NCBI RefSeq assembly: GCF_001895025.1
Contig: NZ_BCXI01000046.1
Location: 1 to 58,904 of the forward strand
Reading direction: 5' to 3'
Length of the DNA: 58,904 bases
Origin: Rhodococcus zopfii NBRC 100606 = JCM 9919
GTDB lineage: Bacteria > Actinomycetota > Actinomycetes > Mycobacteriales > Mycobacteriaceae
Shown here: in pieces, positions 42,185-51,719 of the stretch
How positions within the stretch are numbered: position 1 is the first letter of the stretch
Layout: each line of letters starts with the position of its first letter
Translations under genes and position numbers: made by a program
The notes under the pieces: generated by a model
Database searches by the model: none
What the model was told of the DNA's origin: nothing
What the model saw: the letters and a program-made list of their open reading frames with translations, nothing else

Positions 42185-45043
42185 GTGAGTTCCCCTGACA
42201 ACGATCCACAGGTCGATCGGCCGATTCCGCCGCGCCGGACCGGCCCTGCCGATCCGCGCCAGCAGCGGGCCCCGGGACCGGGACCGGCCGGGGGATCCGC
42301 TCAGGGACGGCCGCTGCCGCCTCAGCCCGGCCAGGGGCGGCCGTACCCTCCGCCGCCGTATCCGGGACAGCCCGGCCCGCGCGCGGGTGGGCCCCCGGGC
42401 CAGCCGCCGATGCGGAACCCGATGCCCCAGAATCCTCAGCACCCCCAGAATCCCCAGCAGCATCCCCGTAGCGGACCGATCCCGCAGCAGCAGTACCCGC
42501 GCAGTGGACCGATCCCGCAGCAACGGCCACAGCCGTTCGCGCCGGGGAACCGCCCGCAGGCGGGTCCCGTGCCGCCTGCCGGCGCCCAGCGGCCCGACGG
42601 TGGTCAGCCGCCGGCCGACCGGACCCGGCGCATCCAGCAGGACCCCGATCGGCAGGCCACAGCAAACCGGCAGGCCCCGTCACGTCCCGCGGGCACCCCT
42701 CCGGGTGGACGTCCGCCGACTCCGCCGCCGACCGCCCGTGGCGGCAACGGCGGGAACGGGAGCGGCGGCGGTAAACGCGGCAAGAGCGGCAAGTCGTCGC
42801 GGTGGCGCACTGTCCGGCGAATCGGTTACGTGGCGGTCGCGCTCGGCCTGATCGTGCCGATCCTCACGTTCATGGTCGCCTATGTCGTCCAGGACGTGCC
42901 CCGGCCCGGCGATCTCAAGACCAATCAGGTCGCCACGATCTACGCGTCGGACGGTTCGACGGTCATCACGAAGGTGATCCCGCCCGAAGGAAACCGCACC
43001 GAGGTGCAGCTCGACGAGATCCCCGAGCACGTCCGCAACGCCGTGCTCGCCGCCGAGGACCGCAATTTCTACACGAACCCCGGCTTCTCGGTCAGCGGCT
43101 TCGTGCGCGCCGCCCGCGACAACGTTCTGGGCAGGGAGAGCGCGGGCGGTGGCTCGACCATCACCCAGCAGTACGTCAAGACCGCACTCGTCGGGTCCGA
43201 GCGCACGCTCACCCGAAAGATGAAAGAACTCGTCCTGTCGTCGAAGATGGCCAACCAGTGGCCGAAGGACGACATTCTCGCCGCGTACCTCAACACCATC
43301 TATTTCGGTCGCGGCGCGTACGGCATCGCCGCGGCTTCCAATGCCTACTTCGGTAAGCCGGTGAGCGCGTTGAGCGTCGAGGAAGGCGCCGTGCTGGCGT
43401 CGTCGATCCAGCTGCCGTCGCTGCTCGACCCGGAGCAGAACCCCGAGGGCGCTCAGGCGCGCTGGAACTATGTGCTCGACGGAATGGTCACGGCCGGAAC
43501 CCTCAACGCGCAGGACCGTGCCGGTATGAAGTACCCCGCCTACGTGCCGCTCGCCGAACTCGACAACGGCGACCAGACGACCGGCCCGGACGGCCTGCTC
43601 AAGAACCAGGTGCTGCAGGAGTTGTCTGCGGAGGGAATCAACGAGCAGCTCCTCAACACCGAGGGCCTCGAGATCACCACGACGATCGACCCGCAGGCGC
43701 AGGCCGCGGCTCTCGACGCGGTCCGCACGACCATGGAGGGCGAACCGGAGGAACTGCGCACCGCCGTCGTGTCCGTGGATCCGCAGACCGGCGCCGTCCG
43801 GGCGTACTACGGCGGCGAGAGCGGCATCGGATTCGACTTCGCGCAGTCCGGCCTGCAGACCGGATCCTCGTTCAAGGTGTTCGGTTTGGCCGCGAACCTC
43901 GATCAGGGCAAGCCGCTGTCGACGACCTACGACAGCGGTCCGCTCACCGTGAACGGCATCAAGATCGGCAATGTCGAGGGTGAGCAGTGCGGCCAGTGCA
44001 CCATCGCCGAGGCGTTGAAGCGGTCGCTGAACACCAGCTTCTACCGGATGATGCTGTCGATGGACAACGGTCCGCAGGCCATCGCGGACATGGCGCACAA
44101 GCTCGGTATCCCGGAGGAGATCCCCGGCGTCGGGGAGACACTCACGGAACCGGGCGGTGCCGGCCCGAACTACGGCATCGTCCTGGGGCAGTACCAGTCC
44201 CGCGTCATCGACATGGCCTCCGCGTACGCGACCCTCGCCGCGTCCGGTACCTACCATCAGCCGTACTTCGTGCAGAAGGTCGTCACCGCGGACGGCAACG
44301 TGCTGCTCGACCGCGGCTCGCCCACCGGTGAGAAGGTCGTCGACGACGCGGTCGCCGACAACACCACAGCCGCGATGCAGCCCATCGCCGCATATTCCAA
44401 CGGGCACGCACTCGCCGGTGGACGCCCGTCGGCATCGAAGACCGGCACCGCCCAGCTCGGCGACACCGGGTCCAACAAGGACGCCTGGATGGTCGGATAC
44501 ACGCCGTCGCTGTCCACGGCCGTGTGGGTCGGCACCGAGCAGGGTCTGCCGCTCGAGAACAGTTGGGGCGGCATGATCTACGGCTCTGGCCTGCCGTCCG
44601 ACATCTGGAAGGCGACGATGGACGGCGCACTCGAGGGAACGGACGTCGAGAAGTTCCCGACCCCCGAGCCCATCGCCGGTGTGGCCGGTGTGCCTGCCTT
44701 CACCGCCGAGGTCACGGCCGTGCCGACGACCACCACGGCACCGGAGTCGAGTCGCACGGTCCCGTCGTTGCCTGAGGTCCCGGAGATCACGACGCGCAAC
44801 GTCGAGATCCTGCCGGGCGTGACGATTCAGCTGCCCGGTGTGGCGCCGCAAAAGCCGACCACCACCCCGCAGCGGCCCGGCCGGGAAACGCAGACGACGC
44901 CCGAAGAGGACACCCCCGGCTTCGGAACCGGGACGGATACGGGCAGCGAGCCGGGCACGGAGGCGACCGTCGAGGAAGCCGTTCCGGTTCCGGGTGGGCA
45001 GGTCGACCAGCAGAGGCCCGGCGGCGCGCTACCCGGAAGGTAG
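42185..45043 (+). CDS. ponA1: Class A penicillin-binding protein PonA1 (long form)
   Basis: A 952-residue bifunctional peptidoglycan synthase. About 210 N-terminal residues are a Pro/Gln/Gly-rich cytoplasmic tail with repeats such as RSGPIPQQQ; one membrane segment follows (IGYVAVALGLIVPILTFMVAYVV). GT51 has AAEDRNFY and GGGSTITQQYVK; the transpeptidase has TGSSFKVF, SLNTSFYR and KTGT. A Thr/Pro-rich tail closes it. The GTG start has GGAGATGA upstream. By synteny it is the Rv0050 orthologue; the paralogue at 32.9 kb lacks both long tails. Confidence 0.94.
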   Translation: MSSPDNDPQVDRPIPPRRTGPADPRQQRAPGPGPAGGSAQGRPLPPQPGQGRPYPPPPYPGQPGPRAGGPPGQPPMRNPMPQNPQHPQNPQQHPRSGPIPQQQYPRSGPIPQQRPQPFAPGNRPQAGPVPPAGAQRPDGGQPPADRTRRIQQDPDRQATANRQAPSRPAGTPPGGRPPTPPPTARGGNGGNGSGGGKRGKSGKSSRWRTVRRIGYVAVALGLIVPILTFMVAYVVQDVPRPGDLKTNQVATIYASDGSTVITKVIPPEGNRTEVQLDEIPEHVRNAVLAAEDRNFYTNPGFSVSGFVRAARDNVLGRESAGGGSTITQQYVKTALVGSERTLTRKMKELVLSSKMANQWPKDDILAAYLNTIYFGRGAYGIAAASNAYFGKPVSALSVEEGAVLASSIQLPSLLDPEQNPEGAQARWNYVLDGMVTAGTLNAQDRAGMKYPAYVPLAELDNGDQTTGPDGLLKNQVLQELSAEGINEQLLNTEGLEITTTIDPQAQAAALDAVRTTMEGEPEELRTAVVSVDPQTGAVRAYYGGESGIGFDFAQSGLQTGSSFKVFGLAANLDQGKPLSTTYDSGPLTVNGIKIGNVEGEQCGQCTIAEALKRSLNTSFYRMMLSMDNGPQAIADMAHKLGIPEEIPGVGETLTEPGGAGPNYGIVLGQYQSRVIDMASAYATLAASGTYHQPYFVQKVVTADGNVLLDRGSPTGEKVVDDAVADNTTAAMQPIAAYSNGHALAGGRPSASKTGTAQLGDTGSNKDAWMVGYTPSLSTAVWVGTEQGLPLENSWGGMIYGSGLPSDIWKATMDGALEGTDVEKFPTPEPIAGVAGVPAFTAEVTAVPTTTTAPESSRTVPSLPEVPEITTRNVEILPGVTIQLPGVAPQKPTTTPQRPGRETQTTPEEDTPGFGTGTDTGSEPGTEATVEEAVPVPGGQVDQQRPGGALPGR

Positions 45044-45053
45044 CCTCACGTCC

Positions 45054-46661
45054 GTGAGCGAGAAGGCAGCGACCGGCAGGCCGACCGGGGCGAAGGCGAA
45101 AGTCGTGTCACCGGCCCCGCTCGCACCCGACCTTCACTCGGCGGACTGGCGCGACACCCCCGGATGGAACGATCCGATGGTGTCGCGCCTGTCCACCGCG
45201 ATCGGCGGCCCCGTCGGCCGGTACGCGCTGCTCGGCCGCACCCGCTTCTTCACTCCCCTGCGGGTACTGCTGCTCCTGGCCGTGGTGTTCCTCGCCTTCG
45301 GCTGGTTCACGAAGGCCGCGTGTATCCAGCAGGCGCCGCTCGGCCCGAACGGAGAACTCGGACTCGATTGGCGCGGCAACCGCCAGTACGTCGCCATGTG
45401 CTACTCGGATGTGGTGCCGCTGTACGGGGCCGAACGCCTCAACGAGGGCGCGTTCCCGTACGCCACGTCGTGGGAGGAACCCGCCGCCGACGGGGGAACC
45501 CAGGTCCGGTACATGGAATATCCGGTGGTCGCCGGTCTCTACCAGTACGTGTCGATGCGGGTCGCGAAGGCGTGGGACTCCGCGTCGTGGCTGCCCGGTG
45601 GTCTGCAGGTGGCGATCTACTTCAACGTCGTCGCGCTCGGCCTGGCGATGGCGTGGCTCGTGACGGTGTGGGCGACGGCGTTGTCCGCCGGCCGCCGCAT
45701 CTGGGATGCTGCCCTCGTCGCGGCCTCACCGCTGGTGATCGTGCACGCTTTCACCAACTTCGACGCCCTCGCGACCGCGTGCGCCGCCGGTGGTCTGCTC
45801 GCCTGGGCGCGTCGGCGGCCGGTGCTCGCCGGTGTTCTCCTCGGACTCGGTGGCGCTACGAAGCTGTATCCGCTGTTGCTGCTGGGACCGCTGTTCCTGC
45901 TGTGTCTGCGCGCGGGCAGGATCCGCGTCTTCGGGCGGACCGCGGCGGCCGCCGCAGCGGCATGGCTGGCGGTGAACCTGCCGATCATGCTGCTGTTCCC
46001 GCGCGGATGGGCCGAGTTCTTCCGGCTCAACACCGAACGCGGCGCCGACCCCGACTCGATCTACAACGTGGTGCGTTCCCTCACCACGTGGTCCGGGTGG
46101 GATGCGGCGACGTTGAACTCGGTGTCGCTGGTGCTGTTCGCGGCCGCATGCGCGGCGATCGCATGGCTCGCCCTCACCGCCGCGCGCCGGCCACGGCTCG
46201 CCCAGCTGTGCTTCCTCGTGGTCGCGGCCTTCCTGATCACCAACAAGGTCTGGAGCCCGCAGTATTCATTGTGGCTCGTGCCGCTCGCGGTGCTCGCGCT
46301 GCCGCATCGCCGGGCGCTGCTTGCGTGGATGGCGATCGATGCGCTCGTGTGGGTTCCCCGCATGTACTACTACCTCGGCACCGCGGACAAGGGGCTACCC
46401 GAACAGTGGTTCACCGTCACCGTCCTGATCCGGGACGTGGCGGTGCTGGCGCTCTGCGCCGCGGTGATCCGGCAGATCCGCAATCCCTCCGAGGACCTCG
46501 TCCGCTACGGATTCGTCGACGACCCGATCGGTGGGGCCGTCGACCAGGCTCCGGACGCGTTCCCGCCCTGGCTACCGCGGGTGTTGCGGCCCCGGGCGGA
46601 CCACGATTCACCCTCGAAGTCATCCGAAGGGACGACGCGGATCGTGGGTGTCGCGCCCTAG
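45054..46661 (+). CDS. GT-C/DUF2029-type polyprenol-phosphate mannosyltransferase (Rv0051-like)
   Basis: A 535-residue integral membrane glycosyltransferase with about ten hydrophobic segments. The first (FTPLRVLLLLAVVFLAFGWFTKAACIQQ) is followed by an extracytoplasmic loop with CYSDVVPLYGAERLNEGAFPY. ATKLYPLLLLGPLF and NKVWSPQYSLWLVPL are typical of GT87-like enzymes that take mannose or arabinose from decaprenyl phosphate. It starts ten bases after ponA1, as Rv0051 does. The sugar acceptor is unknown. A shorter relative lies at 49.9 kb. Confidence 0.85.
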   Translation: MSEKAATGRPTGAKAKVVSPAPLAPDLHSADWRDTPGWNDPMVSRLSTAIGGPVGRYALLGRTRFFTPLRVLLLLAVVFLAFGWFTKAACIQQAPLGPNGELGLDWRGNRQYVAMCYSDVVPLYGAERLNEGAFPYATSWEEPAADGGTQVRYMEYPVVAGLYQYVSMRVAKAWDSASWLPGGLQVAIYFNVVALGLAMAWLVTVWATALSAGRRIWDAALVAASPLVIVHAFTNFDALATACAAGGLLAWARRRPVLAGVLLGLGGATKLYPLLLLGPLFLLCLRAGRIRVFGRTAAAAAAAWLAVNLPIMLLFPRGWAEFFRLNTERGADPDSIYNVVRSLTTWSGWDAATLNSVSLVLFAAACAAIAWLALTAARRPRLAQLCFLVVAAFLITNKVWSPQYSLWLVPLAVLALPHRRALLAWMAIDALVWVPRMYYYLGTADKGLPEQWFTVTVLIRDVAVLALCAAVIRQIRNPSEDLVRYGFVDDPIGGAVDQAPDAFPPWLPRVLRPRADHDSPSKSSEGTTRIVGVAP

Positions 46662-46687
46662 TCTCGACGGAAACGTGAGGAGGCGCT

Positions 46688-47161
46688 GTGGAAGGGAATC
46701 ACCGCGGCTCGTCGGGGAAGGCGACGAGCGGATCCGCTCCGTGTGAGCTCGCGTGGGCGATCGCCCGCGGCGACTCGTCCGCGATCCCGGCCCTGTTGCG
46801 CGTCCTCCACCCGCCGGTGTCGGCCTATTGCCGGGCCCGCGCCCGCGACGGTGGAATTTCCTTCGCCGAAGCCGACCGGCTCGCTCTCGCCGCGTGCCGG
46901 ACGGTGCTCTCCGAGCTCTCCTCGCCCGCGGGTGCGAATCGGAACTTCGCGACCCTCGTCTACGAGATCGTGTCCGGCGCCGTCGATCGCGCCATCGACG
47001 GGACGTCCCTCGACACCGCGGCGCACCTGCGGCGGGAAGTGCTGATCGTGCGCACCATCGTCGGGCTCGACTCCGAACAGACCGCGGCCGTACTGGGCAT
47101 CAGTCTCGGCCGGGTCCGGCTGGAACAGCATGCCGCATTGCAGTCTCTGCGCGCGGCATGA
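46688..47161 (+). CDS. ECF sigma-like protein
   Basis: A 157-residue protein with an incomplete resemblance to sigma-70. The N-terminal half (LAWAIARGDSSAIPALLRVLHPPVSAYCRARARDGG) fits region 2.1-2.2, and the end (IVGLDSEQTAAVLGISLGRVRLEQHAALQSLRAA) fits the region 4 helix-turn-helix. The region 2.4 -10-recognition segment is not convincing, so it may not start transcription. GAGGAGGC precedes the GTG. A decayed WD40 gene follows. Confidence 0.65.
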   Translation: MEGNHRGSSGKATSGSAPCELAWAIARGDSSAIPALLRVLHPPVSAYCRARARDGGISFAEADRLALAACRTVLSELSSPAGANRNFATLVYEIVSGAVDRAIDGTSLDTAAHLRREVLIVRTIVGLDSEQTAAVLGISLGRVRLEQHAALQSLRAA

Positions 47162-47214
47162 GGGTGGCGCGACGTTACCCTTGCGCGCTGTGACGGTTGT
47201 CTTGTAGTCGTCGG

Positions 47215-48207
47215 ACCGCCCACGCCGAGCAGCGCCGGACGAGGATGCTGCGGCGGCTCGTCGGCGCCCTCGCAGTGGTGTCGGTGGTCGCGGTGACGGC
47301 CACGGTCGCCGCGGTCTCGTCGGGGTTGCAGGCGAACAGCCAACGCGCCGAGGCGCAATCGGCACGTGACGAAGCGATGTCCCGGCAGTTCGCAACGGTG
47401 TCCGCGCAGTTGCGCAACGTCGATCCCGCGCTGGCGTCGCAGCTCGCGGTCGCCGAGCTGCCGGCCGCCGCGGACGGCGAGCTGTACTCCCTCGAGTTCG
47501 GCCCCGGGGGAGACAGGCTGGCCGTCGGCGGCCAGGGCGGTGGACGCCTGTGGGACGTGCGCGATGCGGCGACTCCGCGGATCCTGTCCGAGTCGGCGGA
47601 CGCGGATCGGGTGATCTACGGATTCGCGTTCGACCCCAACGGGACTCGGCTCGTGGCCGGCGACGCCACCGGCCACGTGCTGCGCTGGAACATCGATGCC
47701 GTAACCGCCGCGGCGCTTCCGAGATCGAACAGCCCGGTGCCGGACCGGTATTCGTCGCATCCTCCCCGGACGGGAGAACTTTGGCATCGCTGGGCCGCCA
47801 GGCATCGATGCGGTTGTGGGACACCGGTGGATGGAACGCGGAGATGACGCCGCGCTTCGATCTGCCGCCGGACGGCTCGACGGTGCACCACCTGAACGTG
47901 ACGTTCTCGCCGGACGGTCGCACTCTCGCGTCCGGAACGACACGTCGCGAGGTGGCCCGGTGGTCGCTGGCCGGCGACGCGGTACCGGTTCCGCTGCCGC
48001 CGCTCACCGGATTCTCCAGTTACGTCAACGATGTCGCCTTCCTGCCGGGGGGCGGACCGGACTGTCTCGTGCGATAGTGGATCACCGATACCGAGGCCGC
48101 GACGGCCCGACTGTGCGAGACCGCCGGATCCGCGATCGGAGGACGAGTGGGAACGATTCCTGCCCGGTGTTCCCTACCGGAATCCCTGTGCCGGACAAGG
48201 CTGGTGA
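47215..48207 (+). pseudogene. Decayed STAND/WD40-repeat protein gene (C-terminal remnant)
   Basis: The reading pieces together the C-terminal half of an actinobacterial STAND-type protein: a membrane segment (RRLVGALAVVSVVAVTATVAAVSS), the coiled linker SQRAEAQSARDEAMSRQFATVSAQLRNVDPALASQLAVAEL, and WD40 blades (GELYSLEFGPGGDRLAVGG, FVASSPDGRTLASLGRQASMRLWD, HHLNVTFSPDGRTLASGT). A frameshift occurs near 47745, a TAG stop at 48075 and a second frameshift near 48137. The typical end EDEWERFLPGVPYRNPC is still readable. The NTPase half is missing. WD40 beta-propellers of this type usually sense a partner protein. Confidence 0.75.
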
Positions 48208-48281
48208 CAATCCCGTTGCAGACACGGCTCGCCCCGGCCGGGAGGCGAGCCGTGTCGGTCCGACAGGGGTTTTCGCGACCG

Positions 48282-48656
48282 TCAGTAGCTCGACGACGAT
48301 GCCGCGACGGCGAACAGGACCACGTAGAACAGGATGACCACGGCCCAGATCGCGACCGCCCCCACGGCGGACCAGATCGCGAACTTCTTGGCATCCGCGG
48401 CCGCCTTGTGGGCCGCGTCGAACTGCCCCTGTGCCCACAGCGTATTGACAGAATTGGCCTTGACGATCGACACGATCCCGAGTGGCAGGCAGCACAACAC
48501 CGTGGTGAGGATGCCCCAGACCAGGTTGTTCTCGGGCGGCACCCCGAACTGGGGAGCCGCCGGGTACTGCCCGTAGCCGTAACCGTAGCCGCCGGGTGCG
48601 GCCTGCGGGTTGTACCCTTCCGGATTGTTCGGCGGGTACTGCGGATACTCGTTCAT
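48282..48656 (-). CDS. CD225/dispanin-family membrane protein
   Basis: A 124-residue protein. The first 45 residues are rich in Tyr, Pro, Gly and Gln (YPQYPPNNPEGYNPQ, GGYGYGYGQYP). The rest is the CD225 domain: NNLVWGILTTVLCCLPLGIVSIVKANSVNTLWAQGQFDAAHKAAADAKKFAIW and a second membrane helix (VGAVAIWAVVILFYVVLF). ATG 48656 has GAGGAT upstream and gives the usual start. A DUF2752 gene lies upstream on the same strand, a common bacterial pairing. Confidence 0.87.
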   Translation of the reverse strand: MNEYPQYPPNNPEGYNPQAAPGGYGYGYGQYPAAPQFGVPPENNLVWGILTTVLCCLPLGIVSIVKANSVNTLWAQGQFDAAHKAAADAKKFAIWSAVGAVAIWAVVILFYVVLFAVAASSSSY

Positions 48657-48801
48657 GTCGATCCTCGCTCGTCGGCCGGACGTTCGGTCTGTTCCGGACC
48701 CGGAGCGTGAATTAAACCAGTTCGAACCGGAATTCGCAGTACGCGCATCGGGCACGGGTGGGCGCGATCCGGTGGGCGCACCTGCGTCGTCGACCGGTGC
48801 T

Positions 48802-49215
48802 TCACACCCGCAGGGACGAGAACGGCTCCACGGGAATGTTGCGAATCGCGAACCAGCACACGACGATCACCAGCACGATCTGCGGCGACCGCCGCCACTG
48901 GTGCCACTGAACGTAGCGCCGGTCGCGTACCCGTCCCAGGGTCCACACCGCGAACGACCACACCAGGATCAGCACCGCGAGCACACCCACGGCGTTGTAC
49001 CGCAGCGCGGTCGGAACATCGAGGTGCAGAAGCGAATACAGCATGCGGGACGAACCGCAGCCGGGACACCAGATTCCGAAGAGTGCGCGGGTGGGACACG
49101 GCGGGATCGGCCCGCCCGGCGTGGTGGGGTCGGCCCACACCACACCGGCGCACACGCACGCGGACAGGGCCGCGACCCCGGCGGGGGCGGTGAGTCGGGT
49201 CAGCGTGCTGCGCAT
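48802..49215 (-). CDS. DUF2752 membrane protein
   Basis: A 137-residue protein of DUF2752. The signature FGIWCPGCGSSRMLYSLLHLDVPTALRYN has a Cys-Pro-Gly-Cys-Gly motif facing the membrane. Three to four hydrophobic helices follow (VGVLAVLILVWSFAVWTLG, PQIVLVIVVCWFAIRNIP). It is probably cotranscribed with the CD225 gene 145 bases downstream. Function unknown. Confidence 0.85.
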   Translation of the reverse strand: MRSTLTRLTAPAGVAALSACVCAGVVWADPTTPGGPIPPCPTRALFGIWCPGCGSSRMLYSLLHLDVPTALRYNAVGVLAVLILVWSFAVWTLGRVRDRRYVQWHQWRRSPQIVLVIVVCWFAIRNIPVEPFSSLRV

Positions 49216-49267
49216 GGTCGTGGCCCTCAGGTGCGTGGATTCGGATCCTCGGGACTCCCCCGGGTTC

Positions 49268-49870
49268 TCAGGGTTGTGCGGAACTGTCGGCGACCCGGGC
49301 CTCGAGGCGGGCGCGGGCGGCCGGCCAGTCGTCGTCGATCATGGCGAACAGTGCGGTCGTGCGCCAGCTTCCGTCGCGTCGGCGGCGATGCTTGCGCAGC
49401 AGCCCCTCGAACTCGGCGCCGAGTTTGGCGATGGCGCCGCGCGAGTGGGCGTTGCGTTCGTCGGTGTGCCATTCCACGCGCACCGCGCCCAGCTCCTCGA
49501 AGGCGCGGCGCAGCAACAGCAGTTTCGATTCCGCGTTGATGCCGGTGCCCTGCGCGGAGCGCGACAGCCACGTGTGCCCGATGACGAGTTTCCGGTGGGC
49601 GGGATCGATCAGGTAGTAGGACGTGGTACCCACCACCGCGCCGGTGCGGGTGTCGACGATCGCGTACGGCAGCCGATCGGTGTCGGCGATCGCAGTCCGC
49701 ACGAATGCTTCGGCGTCGGCGAGTTCCCGGATGATCACCGAGGTCCACCGGAAGATCGCTTCGGCATCGTCGACGGCCGCGAGCAGCCCGGGTGCGTGCT
49801 CCGGGGTGAGCGGCTCGAGCCGGACTCGGGTGCCTTCCAGAGTGGGCTGCCGATACCAGGATTCGCTCAT
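49268..49870 (-). CDS. GNAT-family N-acetyltransferase (RimJ/RimL type)
   Basis: A 200-residue acetyltransferase. LEGTRVRLEPLTPEHAPGLLAA opens the fold; TGAVVGTTSYYLIDPAHRKLVIGHTWLSRSAQGTGINAESKLLLLRRAFEELGAVRVEWHTDERNAHSRGAIAKLGAEFEG contains the acetyl-CoA loop SAQGTGIN and the final N-SRGAIAKLG helix. Members acetylate protein N-termini, amino acids or antibiotics. Its ATG overlaps the stop of the mannosyltransferase-like gene by four bases. Confidence 0.88.
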   Translation of the reverse strand: MSESWYRQPTLEGTRVRLEPLTPEHAPGLLAAVDDAEAIFRWTSVIIRELADAEAFVRTAIADTDRLPYAIVDTRTGAVVGTTSYYLIDPAHRKLVIGHTWLSRSAQGTGINAESKLLLLRRAFEELGAVRVEWHTDERNAHSRGAIAKLGAEFEGLLRKHRRRRDGSWRTTALFAMIDDDWPAARARLEARVADSSAQP

Positions 49871-51246
49871 CGGACACGTCCAGTGGTCGTCATCGGACTG
49901 GGCCTTTCGGGATTCGGTGCGGGGGCGCGCATTCGCAGCGGTGCGCGCGCGAACACGACGAAGAGTACGACCAGCAGGATCGCGCGTCCCCACACGCCCG
50001 CCTGGGTGAGCAGCAGCGCCGTGGTCATGTCGCGCTGGCCGCCGGTGGCGGCGAACCAGAGGAACACGCCGATGCCGATCGCGACGTCGGCGACCAGGTA
50101 CGCGGCGACGAGGGACCAGCGGATCCGCACGAGCACCAGCAGCGGCAGCAGCCACAGCGTGTACTGCGGGGAATGCACCTTGTGCAGCAGCAGGAACCCG
50201 CACAGCATCGACCCGCCGATCGCGATCCACGGGTACGTGCCCTCCCGACGGTAGCGCCGCCACCCGATCACCAGCGCCACCGCGAACGACCCGCAGATCA
50301 GCAGCGGCGACAGGAGGGCCACGAGACCGTTGTAGGCGGGGGTGACATCGGTGCCCTCGTAGCCGCCGAGCAGCGGGCGCAACCCCCAGAACCAGATCGA
50401 GTTGCTCGTCGAATCCGCCGCGCGGTTGCTCTGGAACTCGAAGGACGCGCGCCAGCCCGTGTAGCCGAGCAGCGCGAACGGCAGGTTGACGGCGACGACG
50501 GTCGCGGCACCCGCGGCAGCCACCGCCACGGCCCCCTTTACATCGAAGCGGGTAGCCGTCGTGTCGCGGTCCGTCGTGTCGCGGTCGGTGTGATCGCCCC
50601 GGGTGAGGATGTAGGCGACGAGCGTCAGCAGGAATATCCCCGGATAGAGCTTCAGGCAGAAGCCGATGCCCAGCAGCACCGCGGCGATCACCCCGCGGGT
50701 CCGCAGCGACCAGCGTCTCGTGGCGACGATCGCGATCGCGCCCACCGTCGTCGCGACGACCGGCAGGTCCCAGTTGAGGAACGCGTAGAGCACCAGCGGC
50801 GGCGTCACCGACCACAGCAGCGCGGCCCAGCCGGCGAGCCGGCCCAGCAGCCACGCGGTGAGCAGACCGAACGGCGCCAGCAGCAACACCGACCAGAACA
50901 GGAACTCCGCGTCGTTGTGGGCGGGGACGGCGCCCAGCCACATCAGCACACCGCTGAGCACGGGATATTCGACGGTGCCGCCGACGAGGTGGCCGGCGGC
51001 GGTGATGTCGCCGTCCAGGAACGGGAAGCGATGCAGGTTGATGTCCCGTCCGATCCACAGTTGCTGGATGTCGGAGTAGCAGACGTCGGCGTCCTTGACG
51101 GATTCGAAGCGCACGGTGCGGCCGAGCTCGTCGAACAGCGGTCCGGCACAACGTGCCTTGTTGAGGTAGCCCAGAACGAGCGTGACCGCGCACAGCAGGA
51201 CGGCGACGAGCGCGGGGGTCCGGGTGCTCGTGCGCATGTTCCTCAC
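49867..51246 (-). CDS. GT-C/DUF2029-type mannosyltransferase
   Basis: A 459-residue multi-pass membrane protein, a relative of the Rv0051-like gene at 45 kb. CYSDIQQLWIGRDINLHRFPFLDG and VEYPVLSGVLMWLGAVP correspond to the substrate loops; LGIGFCLKLYPGIFLLTLVAYIL and HKVHSPQYTLWLLPLLVLV are the family motifs. It probably uses polyprenyl-phosphate mannose. A DRDTTDRDTT repeat occurs in a cytoplasmic loop. GTG 51246 or ATG 51237 could be the start. It is divergent from rpsF. Confidence 0.85.
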   Translation of the reverse strand: MRNMRTSTRTPALVAVLLCAVTLVLGYLNKARCAGPLFDELGRTVRFESVKDADVCYSDIQQLWIGRDINLHRFPFLDGDITAAGHLVGGTVEYPVLSGVLMWLGAVPAHNDAEFLFWSVLLLAPFGLLTAWLLGRLAGWAALLWSVTPPLVLYAFLNWDLPVVATTVGAIAIVATRRWSLRTRGVIAAVLLGIGFCLKLYPGIFLLTLVAYILTRGDHTDRDTTDRDTTATRFDVKGAVAVAAAGAATVVAVNLPFALLGYTGWRASFEFQSNRAADSTSNSIWFWGLRPLLGGYEGTDVTPAYNGLVALLSPLLICGSFAVALVIGWRRYRREGTYPWIAIGGSMLCGFLLLHKVHSPQYTLWLLPLLVLVRIRWSLVAAYLVADVAIGIGVFLWFAATGGQRDMTTALLLTQAGVWGRAILLVVLFVVFARAPLRMRAPAPNPERPSPMTTTGRVR

Positions 51247-51316
51247 CCTAGGTGAATTTCGCTGGTCAGGGCGGGGTCATGTACCCTTCTTGGGTTGCTG
51301 ACGCAACGACCCTCCT

Positions 51317-51335
51317 GTCACGGATCGTCCGTGAC
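51317..51335 (+). promoter_or_regulatory. Leader hairpin before rpsF
   Basis: GTCACGG-ATCGT-CCGTGAC, a perfect seven-base-pair stem, lies 33 bases before rpsF. Leaders of rpsF operons in many bacteria bind the S6:S18 complex through a stem with an exposed CCG; CCG is present here but the bulge pattern was not confirmed. Confidence 0.35.
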
Positions 51336-51367
51336 CGTTCACAGTCCATGGGAGGTGATGAGGTCTT

Positions 51368-51655
51368 ATGCGTCATTACGAATTGATGATCATCCTGGAC
51401 CCCAGCCTGGATGAGCGCACTGTCGCTCCCTCGCTGGATACGTTCCTCAACGTGATCCGCCAGGAAGGCGGCAAGGTCGACAAGGTCGACGTGTGGGGTA
51501 AGCGTCGTCTCGCGTACGAGATCGCCAAGAACAGCGAAGGCATCTACGCGGTGGTCGACATCAGCGCGACGCCTGCTGCCGTTGCGGAGCTGGATCGCCA
51601 GCTCGGCCTGAACGAGTCGGTGCTCCGCACCAAGGTTCTGCGCAACGACAAGTGA
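51368..51655 (+). CDS. rpsF: 30S ribosomal protein S6
   Basis: A 95-residue ribosomal protein that binds S18 on the platform of the small subunit. [65 protein letters not shown] is the complete S6 fold. GGAGGTGATGAGG precedes the ATG. It is first in the conserved rpsF-ssb-rpsR-rplI operon. Confidence 0.98.
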   Translation: MRHYELMIILDPSLDERTVAPSLDTFLNVIRQEGGKVDKVDVWGKRRLAYEIAKNSEGIYAVVDISATPAAVAELDRQLGLNESVLRTKVLRNDK

Positions 51656-51719
51656 TCCTGTCGGCGCCTGACCGTAGGCTCGGGCGCATCAGGACTCCAC
51701 ACACAGCAGGAGGAACCAC

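Noticed and set aside
42680..44851. 723-codon frame antisense to ponA1
   Set aside because: It is a shadow of a confident gene; composition is typical of reverse-frame translation.
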